From GCA-003244245 sp050699595 (GTDB taxonomy: Bacteria > Actinomycetota > Actinomycetes > Mycobacteriales > Pseudonocardiaceae), in NCBI GenBank assembly GCA_050699595.1, contig JBOHFI010000031.1:1-64000 (forward strand): DNA of 64,000 bases, in the 5' to 3' direction. Positions 43,574 to 52,877 of the stretch are shown in pieces. The notes below the pieces were generated by a model. The model worked only from the letters and a program-made list of their open reading frames with translations, had not been told where the DNA came from and made no database searches. Both the position numbers and the translations under genes were made by a program. Within the stretch, counting starts at the first letter, position 1. Each line of letters starts with the position of its first letter.

Positions 43574-45193
43574 TTAGCCGGGCGGTAGTTCGTCTCGGTG
43601 ACGGCTGGCGGCTTCGCCGAACACGCGGGTGATGTCGATAGCCGTCTCGTGTGGCGTCACTCCTGTCTGTTGGGTCGCCTCCGGCTCGCCCACGGCGAGC
43701 AGGTGCTCCTTGACCTGTTCGGCCTGGGCGACGAAATCGTGATAATACGGCGGCATGTCCGCTTCGCTGGCACCGGCGCTCTGGCCTGACATGATCGTCG
43801 AATGCACCTCGGCTGACTGACGGTTCATGTGCGAGGAGAGGTCGGGCAGTTCCCGACCACGCCGAGGCGCCTCGAGATCCAGCACGGTGTGAAAGGGGGG
43901 CGACCAGGCGTCTCGTCGGGTGAGTGGCGCCGCGTTCGGCGCGAACAGGGCCCGCAGTGTGGCAGGTATGCTGGCATGGTCGCGCACGGTGTCATCGACT
44001 TTTCCGGCAGCGATGTACGGGGACACGACCACCGTCGGCACGCGGGCACCGAGCATGGTGAAGTCGAAGGACGCACTTTGTTTGTGTATCAGTCTATCAA
44101 TCAGGCGGCCCAGCCAACCGGGCGGATCACCTGGGCTCGGAATTCCCGTGGGGGGCGGGACGTGGTCGTAGAAGCCTCCGTGCTCGTCGTAGGTGATGAC
44201 GAGCACGGATCGCTCGAATACCTCGGGCCGGGCACGCAACGCCTCGTAGATGTGAGCGATGAGTGACTCGGCGCGGGCGAAGTCGGTGTCGCCCGGTACG
44301 AAGTGGTCGTAGGACGCATCGGAGACGAGATTGTTCTCCGGATGCTGGCTGTTGCTGATGTCGGGCGTGCCGATGACGGGATCATGGTCGAGCGTATGCA
44401 GCGGCGGTCGGTGGTTGGGTTCAAGAAACGAGTAGGCGGGAAGCCGTCCCGTCTCGACGTGCCGTGTGAAGTCCTCCAGTGGAAACCACCTGGCGTGCCG
44501 GTCTGCTCTGTCCCACAATCGTGGAAAGGCCCACACCTGTGGAGTGTCGTCGTGGTAGATATGCCATTCCCGACCGTGGTCCTCTTCGAGCAGTTCGAAG
44601 ATGGTGCGATCGTAGTAGGGGCGCACCTCGATGTCGGTCTCACCGTCCGACGTCGCGGCGTGGAGGAAATTCCGGTTGGGCCAGGTCTCTCCGGGCACGG
44701 AACAAAACCATCGAGTGCATACGGCGAACTCGCGGGCCAGGGTGCTCAACACCGGGACGTTCTCTGGAGACTGGCAGCGCATCACCAGTGGGCCGCGGTT
44801 CTGAATTGCCATGCCGCCGCCGGCTCCCCGTCCAGTCCACCAATTCAGCAGCGGACCGAGCAGGCCACTGAACTTCGGTGCCGCCATGCCGCGGCATTTC
44901 CGTTCGTAGCTTGCCACGAAGCCTTGGTTCGTCGGCCTACGTGCCGGCCCGATTCCTCGAACCGCGAGCTGCTCCATCACACCGTCGTGAGAGTGGTCCG
45001 GGCCCACGGGAATAACCGGCGTCGCGGTCGGCGTCGCGGGGACCGGCGGCCCTCCATTCCAACTCGGGTTCTCATACGGGCCGCGACCTCGTAAGCCGTC
45101 GAACCGCGGATCCGGATGCTGCAGGAATCCGAGCATATGGTCGAACGAGCGGTTCTCCAACGCCAGCACGATGACGTGCTCGATCTCAACCAC
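43574..45193 (-). CDS. Phosphoesterase-family protein (phospholipase C / acid phosphatase type)
   Basis: A 539-residue protein of the bacterial phospholipase C/AcpA family. Metal site I is IEHVIVLALENRSFDHMLGF (Glu-Asn with the Asp); other conserved parts are VPGETWPNRNFLHAATSDGE, YSFLEPNH and VLVITYDEHGGFYDHVPPP. The GTG at 45193 with GGGGAAGG upstream is preferred to the GTG at 45226. Known family members hydrolyse phosphodiesters or phosphomonoesters and are often exported, but no signal peptide is seen here. It is divergent from a phosphatase gene, with about 190 bases between them; both may serve phosphate acquisition. Confidence 0.85.
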   Translation of the reverse strand: MVEIEHVIVLALENRSFDHMLGFLQHPDPRFDGLRGRGPYENPSWNGGPPVPATPTATPVIPVGPDHSHDGVMEQLAVRGIGPARRPTNQGFVASYERKCRGMAAPKFSGLLGPLLNWWTGRGAGGGMAIQNRGPLVMRCQSPENVPVLSTLAREFAVCTRWFCSVPGETWPNRNFLHAATSDGETDIEVRPYYDRTIFELLEEDHGREWHIYHDDTPQVWAFPRLWDRADRHARWFPLEDFTRHVETGRLPAYSFLEPNHRPPLHTLDHDPVIGTPDISNSQHPENNLVSDASYDHFVPGDTDFARAESLIAHIYEALRARPEVFERSVLVITYDEHGGFYDHVPPPTGIPSPGDPPGWLGRLIDRLIHKQSASFDFTMLGARVPTVVVSPYIAAGKVDDTVRDHASIPATLRALFAPNAAPLTRRDAWSPPFHTVLDLEAPRRGRELPDLSSHMNRQSAEVHSTIMSGQSAGASEADMPPYYHDFVAQAEQVKEHLLAVGEPEATQQTGVTPHETAIDITRVFGEAASRHRDELPPG

Positions 45194-45379
45194 GGCGGCC
45201 TTCCCCGCCCCGCGAGCCGCGCGCACAGTCGAGTTCGCGGTCCCTCCGGATCGTCTGGGTGATCACGAGGAAGGGTAACAGTCATGATGGTCAGCCTCGC
45301 GACATACACCTCGTGCACTGAAGCGATTCGTCACGTTCACTCGATCAGTGTGGTATGGGCATCGCGATCAAGGAGTATT

Positions 45380-46960
45380 GTGACTGTGAGTGAAAAAATC
45401 TCCGTGACCCACAGGTCGATGAAACTCGGCCGGCGGAACCTGTTGACTGGGGCGACCGGTCTCGGCATCGGCGGTGCCGTGCTGCTGGGCGCGCCGGCCA
45501 GCGCGTGGACTGCGCCCGAGTTGTGGCGGCGGCCGGACCGCAGCGCAGCGCCGCGGGCCGCCGGGCTGCACACGCAGTTCGGTGCCGATGCCTCCCGTGA
45601 GGTGGTCGTGTCGTGGCACTCCATCACGTCGGTCTCGCGCCCGCGGGTGCTGTTGGGCAGCCCGGACGGTGGCTTCGGGCACACTGAGCCAGCGCAGACG
45701 TCAACGTACTGCGACGCCGAGTCCGGCACCGAGGTACAGGTACACCACGCCCGGCTGCGGGGGCTGCGCCCGGATGCCGACTACGTCTACGCCGCGGTGC
45801 ACGACGGCGCGGCACCCGAGCTCGGCACGATCCGCACCGCCCCGTGCAAGCGGGCGCCGTTCACCTTCACCAGCTTCGGTGACCAGGGCACCCCCACGCT
45901 GGGCAGGCTCGTCGGCACGAGCTACGTCAACGACAACCTCGGCTCGCCGTTCGGCGGTGACGTGACCGCCGGCGTCGAGCGTGTCGCGCCGTTGTTCCAC
46001 CTGGTCAATGGCGACCTGTGCTACGCCAACCTCGCCACCGACCGGATCCGGACCTGGTGGGACTGGTTCGAGAACAACAGCCGCTCGGCGCGCTACCGCC
46101 CGTGGATGCCCGCGGCCGGCAACCACGAAAACGAGCTCGGCAACGGTCCGATCGGCTACGACGCGTATCGGACCTACTTCACGCTGCCCGACGTGGGTGC
46201 CGATCCAGCGTTTCGCGGCCTGTTCTACGCCTTCACCGCTGGTTCGGTGCGGATCGTCAGCCTCAACAACGACGACGTGTGCTACCAGGACGGCGGCAAC
46301 TCCTACGTCCGCGGCTACTCCGGCGGCGCGCAGCAGCGCTGGCTGGAGACCGAGCTTGCGGCGGCGCGGGCGGACCCGGGCATCGACTGGATCGTGGTGT
46401 GCATGCACCAGGTCGTGGTCTCCACCGTCGACAGGTTCAACGGCGCCGACCGCGGCATCCGCGAGACGTGGGTGCCGTTGTTCGACCGTTACGGCGTCGA
46501 CCTGGTGGTCTGCGGCCACGAGCACCACTACGAGCGGTCGCACCCCATCCGCGGGCACACGCCCGATGACACGCTCACTCCGGTCCCGGTCGCCACCCGC
46601 ACCGACGTCGTGGACACCACCCAGGGCACGGTGCACATGGTGATCGGCGGTGGCGGCACGTCCGCACCGTCGAACAAGCTGTTCTTCTCCCCGCCGCGCT
46701 GCCGTGTGATCACCGGAGTCGGCCCGGTCGACCCCGGTACCGGCAAGCGACCGCCGATCGTCGTCGAGGAGGACGCGCCGTGGTCGGCCGTGCGTGACCC
46801 CGATCACGCCTACGGCTTCGCCGCCTTCGACCTCGACCCCGGCCGGCCCGGCGGGACCACCTCGATCCATGTCACCTACTACGCCGTCACCGGCCCGTAC
46901 GCCGATCTCACCCCGGTCGATCGGTTCACCTTGACCCGCCCGCGCAGCCGCGGGGCCTGA
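45380..46960 (+). CDS. Tat-exported purple acid phosphatase / metallophosphoesterase
   Basis: A 526-residue protein. The N-terminus has a Tat signal (KLGRRNLLTGATGLGIGGAV, then APASA). A fibronectin-like N-terminal domain (GLHTQFGADASREVVVSWHS) is followed by the dinuclear metal site: SFGDQG, VNGDLCYA, AAGNHENE, VVCMHQ and CGHEHHYER. The start GTG at 45380 is set by AAGGAG four bases upstream. Outside the cell it would release phosphate from organic esters. It lies within the island between resA and ccdA. Confidence 0.88.
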   Translation: MTVSEKISVTHRSMKLGRRNLLTGATGLGIGGAVLLGAPASAWTAPELWRRPDRSAAPRAAGLHTQFGADASREVVVSWHSITSVSRPRVLLGSPDGGFGHTEPAQTSTYCDAESGTEVQVHHARLRGLRPDADYVYAAVHDGAAPELGTIRTAPCKRAPFTFTSFGDQGTPTLGRLVGTSYVNDNLGSPFGGDVTAGVERVAPLFHLVNGDLCYANLATDRIRTWWDWFENNSRSARYRPWMPAAGNHENELGNGPIGYDAYRTYFTLPDVGADPAFRGLFYAFTAGSVRIVSLNNDDVCYQDGGNSYVRGYSGGAQQRWLETELAAARADPGIDWIVVCMHQVVVSTVDRFNGADRGIRETWVPLFDRYGVDLVVCGHEHHYERSHPIRGHTPDDTLTPVPVATRTDVVDTTQGTVHMVIGGGGTSAPSNKLFFSPPRCRVITGVGPVDPGTGKRPPIVVEEDAPWSAVRDPDHAYGFAAFDLDPGRPGGTTSIHVTYYAVTGPYADLTPVDRFTLTRPRSRGA

Positions 46961-47061
46961 GCCATGTCGTCCTCTCTGCGGGTCTGGGGGTCGGTAGCTG
47001 TTGCGGGCTTCCGCGACCGGGGTTGGTGGTCCTTGAAGGGCTACCTCCTAGGCTGGGCGCT

Positions 47062-47853
47062 GTGGGGCTCACCGAGCTGGTCATTTCTGGGCCGCTGTTG
47101 GTGGCGGTCGGGGTGGCGGTGCTCGCTGGTGCGGTCAGTTTCGCCTCGCCGTGTGTGGTTCCGCTGGTGCCGGGGTATCTCGCCTACCTCAGCGGGCTGG
47201 TCGGCGCCGAAGGCCCCGGTCGTAGCCGAGGGCGGGTGCTGGGGGCGGTGGCGCTGTTCGTGCTCGGGTTCTCGGTGGTGTTCACCGCCGGCGTGGTGAC
47301 CGTGCTCGGCGTCGCGGATCGGCTCGTCGTCAACGAGGTCATCCTGCAACGCGTGGGCGGGGTGGTCACCATCGCGATGGGGTTGGTATTCATCGGGATG
47401 GTCCCGGCGCTGCAGCGGGAACTGCGGGTTCATCCCCGAGCCGGCCTGCACCCGCAGGCCGGCCTGCATCTCCGAACCGGTCTGGGAGCCCGCCACGTGC
47501 TGGGCGCCCCGCTGCTGGGCGCGGTGTTCGGGCTCGGCTGGACGCCGTGCCTCGGGCCCACCCTCGCCGGGGTCACCGCGCTGGCCGTCGGTACCCCCGG
47601 TGGCGGCCTGGCTCGCGGAGTGTTGCTGGTGGCCGCCTACTGCCTCGGGCTGGGAGTGCCCTTCCTGCTCCTCGCGCTGGGTGCCCGGCGCGCCGTGCGG
47701 GCGGTGTCCTGGCTGCGCGAGCACGTCCGCGGGGTGCAGCTGGCCGGGGGGATGTTGCTCATCGTGGTCGGCGTGGCGCTGGTCACCGGCCTGTGGGCGG
47801 AGCTCATCGCGGTACTGCGCGGGCCGGTCGCCGGCTTCGAGACGCCGATTTAG
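47062..47853 (+). CDS. ccdA: Cytochrome c biogenesis protein CcdA
   Basis: A 263-residue membrane protein with about six helices that carries electrons across the membrane to ResA. The two redox cysteines are in SFASPCVVPLVPGYLAYLSG and GLGWTPCLGPTLAG. A short repeated loop (RAGLHPQAGLHLRTGLG) before the second cysteine is unusual. The GTG at 47062 gives a family-like N-terminus. Its TAG is followed at once by the resB ATG. Confidence 0.92.
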   Translation: MGLTELVISGPLLVAVGVAVLAGAVSFASPCVVPLVPGYLAYLSGLVGAEGPGRSRGRVLGAVALFVLGFSVVFTAGVVTVLGVADRLVVNEVILQRVGGVVTIAMGLVFIGMVPALQRELRVHPRAGLHPQAGLHLRTGLGARHVLGAPLLGAVFGLGWTPCLGPTLAGVTALAVGTPGGGLARGVLLVAAYCLGLGVPFLLLALGARRAVRAVSWLREHVRGVQLAGGMLLIVVGVALVTGLWAELIAVLRGPVAGFETPI

Positions 47854-49494
47854 ATGACACCGAGTGGGAGGATTCGGACGTACTCCGTCACGGCCGCGGC
47901 GCGGAACACCTGGCGCGGGCTGACCAGCATGCGCACGGCGCTGGTGCTGCTGTTCCTGCTGGCGCTGGCCGCGCTGCCGGGCGCCCTGCTGCCGCAGTAC
48001 TCGCTGAACCCCCAGCGGGTGCGGACCTACCAGGCGCAGCATCCCGTCCTGGCGCCGGTGCTGGACCGGCTGGGCGCCTTCGAGGTGTTCGCCAGCCCCT
48101 GGTTCGCGGCGATCTACCTGCTGTTGTTCGTGTCCCTGGTGGGCTGCGTGGTGCCGCGCAGCGTCGAGTACGCTCGGCAGCTGCGCCGGGCTCCGGTGGC
48201 CACCCCCCGCAACCTCGGCCGGTTGCCGCACCACGCCCGCGCCGAGTCCGATGCCGTCGCCGAAGAGGTCCTCGCCGCCGCCCGGCGACGGCTGGCCGGC
48301 TGGCGGATCGCCGAGCGGGAGGAGCCCGGCGGTGCCCGGACGCTGTCCGCCGAGCGCGGCTACCTGCGGGAGGCCGGCAACCTCGTCTTCCACCTCGCCC
48401 TGCTCGGGCTGCTGGTGTCCTTCGCCATCGGCAAGCTGGTCGGCTACCAGGGCCAGGTGATCGTGCTCGCGGGCGGCTCGCAGTTCTGTAACTCCGGCCC
48501 GCTGGCCTACGACTCGTTCACCCCCGGCCGGTCCGTCGACGGCACCGCACTGACACCGTTCTGCGTGCAGGTCAACGACTTCACCCCGACCTACCTGCCC
48601 ACCGGGCAGCCGATGCGGTTCCGCGCCGGCATCTCCTACCAGGGCCCCGACGATCTGACCGCCGGAACGTGGCATCCCTACCAGCTGGAGGTCAACGACC
48701 CGCTCCGGATCGGCGCCACCCGGGTCTACCTGATCGGCCACGGCTACGCGCCGCAGTTCACCGTCACGTTCCCCGACGGGCAGCGGCGCGGTGGCGTGGT
48801 GCAGTGGCGGCCGGTGGACCCGGCCACCCTGCTCTCGGAGGGCACGACCAAGTTCGACCCGCCCGGGGTGACCGACGACGCCATCCGGCGCACGCGCCAG
48901 CTCGCGATCACCGGGCTGTTCGCGCCGACCGCGGCGTTTCAGGGTTCGCTGCTGTCCTCGGCGTTCCCGGACCTGCTCGATCCGGCCGTCGCGGTCGATG
49001 TGCTCAAGGGCGATCTGGGCAACAACTCCGGCCGCGGCCAGTCCATCTTCTCGATCGAGCAGTCGATGGTCGACTCTGGACGGCTCAAGCAGGTGGCGCG
49101 GCAGAATTTGCGCCCTGGTGAGCAGCTCACGCTGCCCGACCGCACGGTGGTGCGCTTCGACGGGGTGACCCGGTTCGTCTCGCTGCAGGTCTCCTATGAC
49201 CCAGCACAGCTCTGGGTACTGGCTTTCGCGGTGCTGGTGCTGGGTGGTCTCGGGCTGTCCCTGATGGTGAAGCGCCGCCGGTTCTGGGTGCGCGTCACGC
49301 CGGCTGGACCTGCCGGTACCGTGGTCGAGCTGGGCGGGTTGGCCCGCACCGAGGCTGCGGGCTACGGCGAGGAGTTCGATCGGATCGCGGCGCAGCTGCT
49401 GGCGCCGGGGCGCGCGGCGCCACCGGTGCCTATCAGAGTGTCGGAGGAGGGAGGGGTGAGTGACGCCGATCAACCCGGTGCTGGCCTCTTATAG
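47854..49494 (+). CDS. resB: ResB-like cytochrome c biogenesis protein
   Basis: A 546-residue membrane protein of the system II haem-handling complex. Hydrophobic helices: TALVLLFLLALAALPGALL, FAAIYLLLFVSLVGCVV, LVFHLALLGLLVSFAIG and, after a large extracytoplasmic domain, LWVLAFAVLVLGGLGLSL. It works with CcsB to deliver haem to apocytochromes. It is directly adjacent to ccdA, and its end overlaps ccsB by 35 bases. Confidence 0.93.
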   Translation: MTPSGRIRTYSVTAAARNTWRGLTSMRTALVLLFLLALAALPGALLPQYSLNPQRVRTYQAQHPVLAPVLDRLGAFEVFASPWFAAIYLLLFVSLVGCVVPRSVEYARQLRRAPVATPRNLGRLPHHARAESDAVAEEVLAAARRRLAGWRIAEREEPGGARTLSAERGYLREAGNLVFHLALLGLLVSFAIGKLVGYQGQVIVLAGGSQFCNSGPLAYDSFTPGRSVDGTALTPFCVQVNDFTPTYLPTGQPMRFRAGISYQGPDDLTAGTWHPYQLEVNDPLRIGATRVYLIGHGYAPQFTVTFPDGQRRGGVVQWRPVDPATLLSEGTTKFDPPGVTDDAIRRTRQLAITGLFAPTAAFQGSLLSSAFPDLLDPAVAVDVLKGDLGNNSGRGQSIFSIEQSMVDSGRLKQVARQNLRPGEQLTLPDRTVVRFDGVTRFVSLQVSYDPAQLWVLAFAVLVLGGLGLSLMVKRRRFWVRVTPAGPAGTVVELGGLARTEAAGYGEEFDRIAAQLLAPGRAAPPVPIRVSEEGGVSDADQPGAGLL

Positions 49495-50380
49495 CGACCT
49501 CGCCTACGGCACCGCGCTGGTGCTCTACCTCCTCGCGCTGGTGCTGCACGCCGTGGAGTACGCCGCCGGCCGGGTCCCGGTGCCCGCCGCGGCGGGGCGG
49601 GTGGCCGCGCCGCCGCGGGAAAAGCCTGAGCGGATCGGCCGGTCCGCGGTGGCGCTCACCGGCCTGGCGGTACTGGTGCACGCCGGCTCGCTGGTGCTGC
49701 GGGGAGCCGCGATCGGCCGGGTGCCCTGGGCCAACATGTACGAGTTCACCTCGGCGATCTGCTTCGTCGCGGTAGCCGGTTGGCTGGTCGCGCTGTACCG
49801 GCAAGGGGGTGCCGCAGACTCGTTGCGCCGGCTGGGCGGGTTCGTGCTGCTGCCCGTCGTGGTGCTGATGTTCCTGGGCGGCACGGTGCTCTACGCGCAG
49901 GCCGCGCCGCTGATCCCGGCGCTGAACTCGTACTGGATCACCATCCACGTCTCGGCGGCGGCCACCGCGTCGGGCATCCTGCTGGTCTCCGGGGTGGCCA
50001 GCGTCCTGTACCTGCTCAGCCCTGAAGACGGCTCGGGGGACGGCTCGCGGGTCGCCGCCCGGCTGCCCGCCGGCGCCACCCTGGACCGGCTGGCGTACCG
50101 CACTGCGGTGCTCGCCCTGCCGATCTGGACCTTCGCGATCATCACCGGTGCGATCTGGGCGGAGGCGGCGTGGGGCCGCTACTGGGGTTGGGACCCGAAG
50201 GAGACGTGCGCACTGGTCGCCTGGGTGGTCTATGCGGGTTATCTCCACGCCAGGGCGACGGCCGGATGGCGTGGTTCGCGGGCAGCGTGGATCAACGTGG
50301 TCGGCTTCGGGGTGATGCTGTTCAACCTGTTCTTCGTCAACATCGTCATCGCCGGATTCCACTCTTACGCCGGGATCTGA
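49460..50380 (+). CDS. ccsB: Cytochrome c biogenesis protein CcsB
   Basis: A 306-residue haem-handling protein with eight predicted helices. The haem-binding WWD-type motif reads WGRYWGWDPKETCALVAWVV; conserved histidines lie in VHAGSL, ITIHVS and YLHARA regions. It starts with the GTG at 49460 inside resB, so translation is probably coupled. Confidence 0.93.
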   Translation: MTPINPVLASYSDLAYGTALVLYLLALVLHAVEYAAGRVPVPAAAGRVAAPPREKPERIGRSAVALTGLAVLVHAGSLVLRGAAIGRVPWANMYEFTSAICFVAVAGWLVALYRQGGAADSLRRLGGFVLLPVVVLMFLGGTVLYAQAAPLIPALNSYWITIHVSAAATASGILLVSGVASVLYLLSPEDGSGDGSRVAARLPAGATLDRLAYRTAVLALPIWTFAIITGAIWAEAAWGRYWGWDPKETCALVAWVVYAGYLHARATAGWRGSRAAWINVVGFGVMLFNLFFVNIVIAGFHSYAGI

Positions 50381-50401
50381 CACTGCTTTCAGGGGAGGCA
50401 A

Positions 50402-51415
50402 GTGAGCGTGATCGGACGCCACGACGAGCCCGCGAGTGGCCCGTCTGGCTTGAGCCAGCCGCCGGGGCAGCCGGTGGACCCTTCGCACGACCTGTCCTCG
50501 GCGCAGTTACTCCGCCAGACTCGCAAGCCCCCGCGCTCTGGTTGGCGCCGAGCGGTGTTCGCCGCCTCCGGAGGCACCGTCAACCTCGGGGAGAGTGCCG
50601 CTGAGCTGCAGCGCCGGGAGCTGGTCTCTCGCGTCAACCAGCCGTTGAACGGTTGTTACAAGATCGCGATGCTGAGCCTCAAGGGCGGCGTCGGCAAGAC
50701 GACCATCACCGCCACGCTGGGCTCGACCCTCGCGTCGCTGCGCGGTGACCGGGTGATCGGGGTGGACGCCAATCCTGACCGGGGCACGCTGGCCCAGAAG
50801 ATATCGCTGGAGACCGCCGCCACGGTGCGCCACCTGCTCCGCGACGCCGATCGAATCCGCCGGTACTCCGACATCCGCTCCTACACCTCGCAAGGCCCCA
50901 GCCGGCTGGAGATCCTCGCCAGCGAGCAGGATCCCGCGGTGTCCGAGGCCTTCAGCGAGGCCGACTACCGGCGCACGGTGAACCTGCTCGAGCATTTCTA
51001 CAACATCGTGCTCACCGACTGCGGGACCGGGCTGATGCACTCCGCGATGAAAGGCGTGCTGGATCTGGCGCATTCCCTGGTCATCGTCTCCTCCAGCTCG
51101 ATCGACGGCGCGCGCTCGGCGTCGGCCACCCTGGACTGGCTGGACGCGCATGGATACCGCGCGCTGGTCGGCCGGTCGGTCGCCGTGATCAACTCAGTGC
51201 GGCCGGCTGCGGGCAAGGTGGATCTGGAGCGGGTCGCCACGCACTTCGCGGCCCGGTGCCGATCAGTCTGCCGGATGCCTTTCGATGAGCACCTCGAAGA
51301 GGGCGGCGAGATCGACCTGGACCGCCTCGGTCAGCCCGCGCGGCTGGCCGCCCTGGAGCTGGCCGCGACTGTCGCTGACGACTTTCCGCAGGCGGTCGCC
51401 TGGACTCGCCGGTAG
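50402..51415 (+). CDS. MinD/ParA-type ATPase (EspI-like)
   Basis: A 337-residue protein with a disordered N-terminus of about 85 residues and a deviant Walker A, KGGVGKTT (from Lys94), then VIGVDANPDRGTL and VLTDCGTGLMHSAM. This type occurs near ESX secretion genes and, in M. tuberculosis, right after ccsA (Rv0530 position). The GTG at 50402 follows GGGGAGG. Its cellular partner is unknown. Confidence 0.88.
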   Translation: MSVIGRHDEPASGPSGLSQPPGQPVDPSHDLSSAQLLRQTRKPPRSGWRRAVFAASGGTVNLGESAAELQRRELVSRVNQPLNGCYKIAMLSLKGGVGKTTITATLGSTLASLRGDRVIGVDANPDRGTLAQKISLETAATVRHLLRDADRIRRYSDIRSYTSQGPSRLEILASEQDPAVSEAFSEADYRRTVNLLEHFYNIVLTDCGTGLMHSAMKGVLDLAHSLVIVSSSSIDGARSASATLDWLDAHGYRALVGRSVAVINSVRPAAGKVDLERVATHFAARCRSVCRMPFDEHLEEGGEIDLDRLGQPARLAALELAATVADDFPQAVAWTRR

Positions 51416-51424
51416 TGACGCGCG

Positions 51425-51592
51425 TCAGCCCTCGTCGCCAGGCTGCCCTCGCCTGCGGTTCAAGCCGCTGAGAAACTCCGGATCGTCGTCCGGTGCGAGC
51501 ACTGAGCGCGCGACCGGTCGCTGCGGGCGCAACGCTTTCCACAGCAGCGCCGTGACCCCCGCTAGCCCGATCGCCGCCATCACGTACAGCAC
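51425..51592 (-). CDS. Small single-helix membrane protein
   Basis: A 55-residue protein: one N-terminal helix (MLYVMAAIGLAGVTALLW) and a polar tail (RSVLAPDDDPEFLSGLNRRR). A GTG at 51592 with AGGAGGTGG upstream is the best start; GTG 51601 is also open. The layout is like small conserved actinobacterial proteins near ccsB. Function unknown. Confidence 0.7.
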   Translation of the reverse strand: MLYVMAAIGLAGVTALLWKALRPQRPVARSVLAPDDDPEFLSGLNRRRGQPGDEG

Positions 51593-51676
51593 GGCAGCCA
51601 CCTCCTACCCGTCCACCGACCGTAGTACCGTTCGGCGCAGCCGGCGAGCCAGCGTAATCCGGATGTCACCCGGATG

Positions 51677-51916
51677 TCATCCGGCGGTCTTGCGGGCCGT
51701 GCGCTCCGAGGGGCGGTCCAGGGGCGCTGGAGTGGTGAGCGAGGCGAGCAGCGCGCGGACCTCGGTCTCGCGGAACCGCCGGTGCCCGCCCGGAGTCCTG
51801 ATCGAGCCGATCCGCCCAGCGGAAGCCCACCGCGTGACCGTCTTGGGGTCCACCCGGAACAGTGCGGCTACCTCCCCGGGAGTGAGTAGGCGTTCAGTGT
51901 GCTGTGGCTGGGACAT
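51677..51916 (-). CDS. bldC: Developmental regulator BldC
   Basis: A 79-residue MerR-like winged-helix protein. LLTPGEVAALFRVDPKTVTR, WASAGRIGSIRTPGGHRRFR and ETEVRALL closely match Streptomyces BldC, which binds DNA head to tail on direct repeats and delays sporulation. The ATG at 51916 is chosen; an in-frame start 30 bases upstream is less like the family. A short Pro/Arg-rich tail is extra. Confidence 0.88.
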   Translation of the reverse strand: MSQPQHTERLLTPGEVAALFRVDPKTVTRWASAGRIGSIRTPGGHRRFRETEVRALLASLTTPAPLDRPSERTARKTAG

Positions 51917-52168
51917 CGCGGGCCTCCCCAAGCTCGTCGACCTCACAGTCGGGACCTACCGGAGTATCGTGACAGGTCACGCGGCAGGTACTCGAACGGT
52001 TCTGTAGAGGTAAAGCGCCGGTAATGGGATGAACCGTGTCAAATCGGTGCTCCCAGCCTCACTGTAGGGCCTCTGCCGGTCGCCCAGGGTGGCAGCCTCC
52101 AGCGGGAGGTACCTCGGCGTGGTGGATCCGACCAGTAGCCGCCCCGGGTTCGGCCGGGGACGTGCCGA

Positions 52169-52207
52169 AGCCGGCCCCCGACCGTGAGTACTGGTCGGGG
52201 GCCGGCT
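52169..52207 (-). terminator. Terminator of the CsbD gene
   Basis: A perfect 15-bp stem (52169-52183 and 52193-52207) with a 9-base loop lies 30 bases beyond the stop of the leftward CsbD gene. Confidence 0.8.
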
Positions 52208-52236
52208 GCTGTGCCCAGCAATGCGGATCGGCGGGG

Positions 52237-52410
52237 TTACTTCTTGAAGATGTCCTTGATTTTCTCGCCCGCCTGCTTGATGTTGCCCTTGACCTGGTCG
52301 GTCTCGCCCTCGGCCTGGAGCTCCTCGTCATCCGTTGCCTGGCCGACGGCCTCCTTGACCTTGCCCTTCAGCTCCTCGGCCTTGTTCTTGGCTTTATCGG
52401 CAAGACCCAT
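52237..52410 (-). CDS. CsbD-family stress protein
   Basis: A 57-residue charged helical protein: MGLADKAKNKAEELKGKVKE, AVGQATDDEELQAEGETDQV and KGNIKQAGEKIKDIFKK. This is the CsbD (YjbJ) family, induced by general stress in many bacteria and of unclear function. An AAGGAGAA ribosome site precedes the ATG. Confidence 0.93.
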   Translation of the reverse strand: MGLADKAKNKAEELKGKVKEAVGQATDDEELQAEGETDQVKGNIKQAGEKIKDIFKK

Positions 52411-52475
52411 TGTGATTCTCCTTCAGATAGTGTCCGGCACCTCACCGGGCGGCGAGATCGCTCTTATCGAGATCA

Positions 52476-52838
52476 TCACGCCGACAGCAACCGTTGGAAG
52501 AACTCGCGGTACCGCTGAAAGCTTACCCGCAGATCCTCGGTCGATGTCGGATCGCTGATCTGGCCACGTGTGACGTTCTCGTGGATCTCTTGTAGTGTCC
52601 GCTCGACGAGCACGCTTGCCTCCTGGACCGCGCGCTGCGGGTCGTCGACGAAAGTACCCTGCACTCGTTGCCACTGATCGCGCAGGCCGGCCGGGTCATC
52701 GAGCAGTCCTACCCGCTCCGCGCTGCCATCGGCGGCGGCTTCATCGCTCGAGCGGCCGTGGAACTGCTCGGTCTCGGCTTTCTCGACCATGAGGTCGTGT
52801 GCGGGGGTGTCGTATAGGGGGGACTCGCGGGTGTTCAT
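52476..52838 (-). CDS. Hypothetical soluble protein sharing a domain with its neighbour
   Basis: A 120-residue acidic protein with no signal peptide. Its second half (LRDQWQRVQGTFVDDPQRAV, SFQRYREFFQRLL) matches the second half of the next upstream gene product (WDVVQTEFVDRP, AFVHYRALFEELV). The two genes are 39 bases apart and are probably one operon with paralogous helical domains. Function unknown. Confidence 0.8.
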   Translation of the reverse strand: MNTRESPLYDTPAHDLMVEKAETEQFHGRSSDEAAADGSAERVGLLDDPAGLRDQWQRVQGTFVDDPQRAVQEASVLVERTLQEIHENVTRGQISDPTSTEDLRVSFQRYREFFQRLLSA

Positions 52839-52877
52839 CTGTGCCTCCGTAGGTGATGTCGTGACGTGGTCTGGTGG

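Noticed and set aside
47041..49473. Long minus-strand frame of 810 codons opposite ccdA-resB
   Set aside because: Shadow of two well-supported membrane protein genes; Gln/Arg/His-rich translation without a domain.
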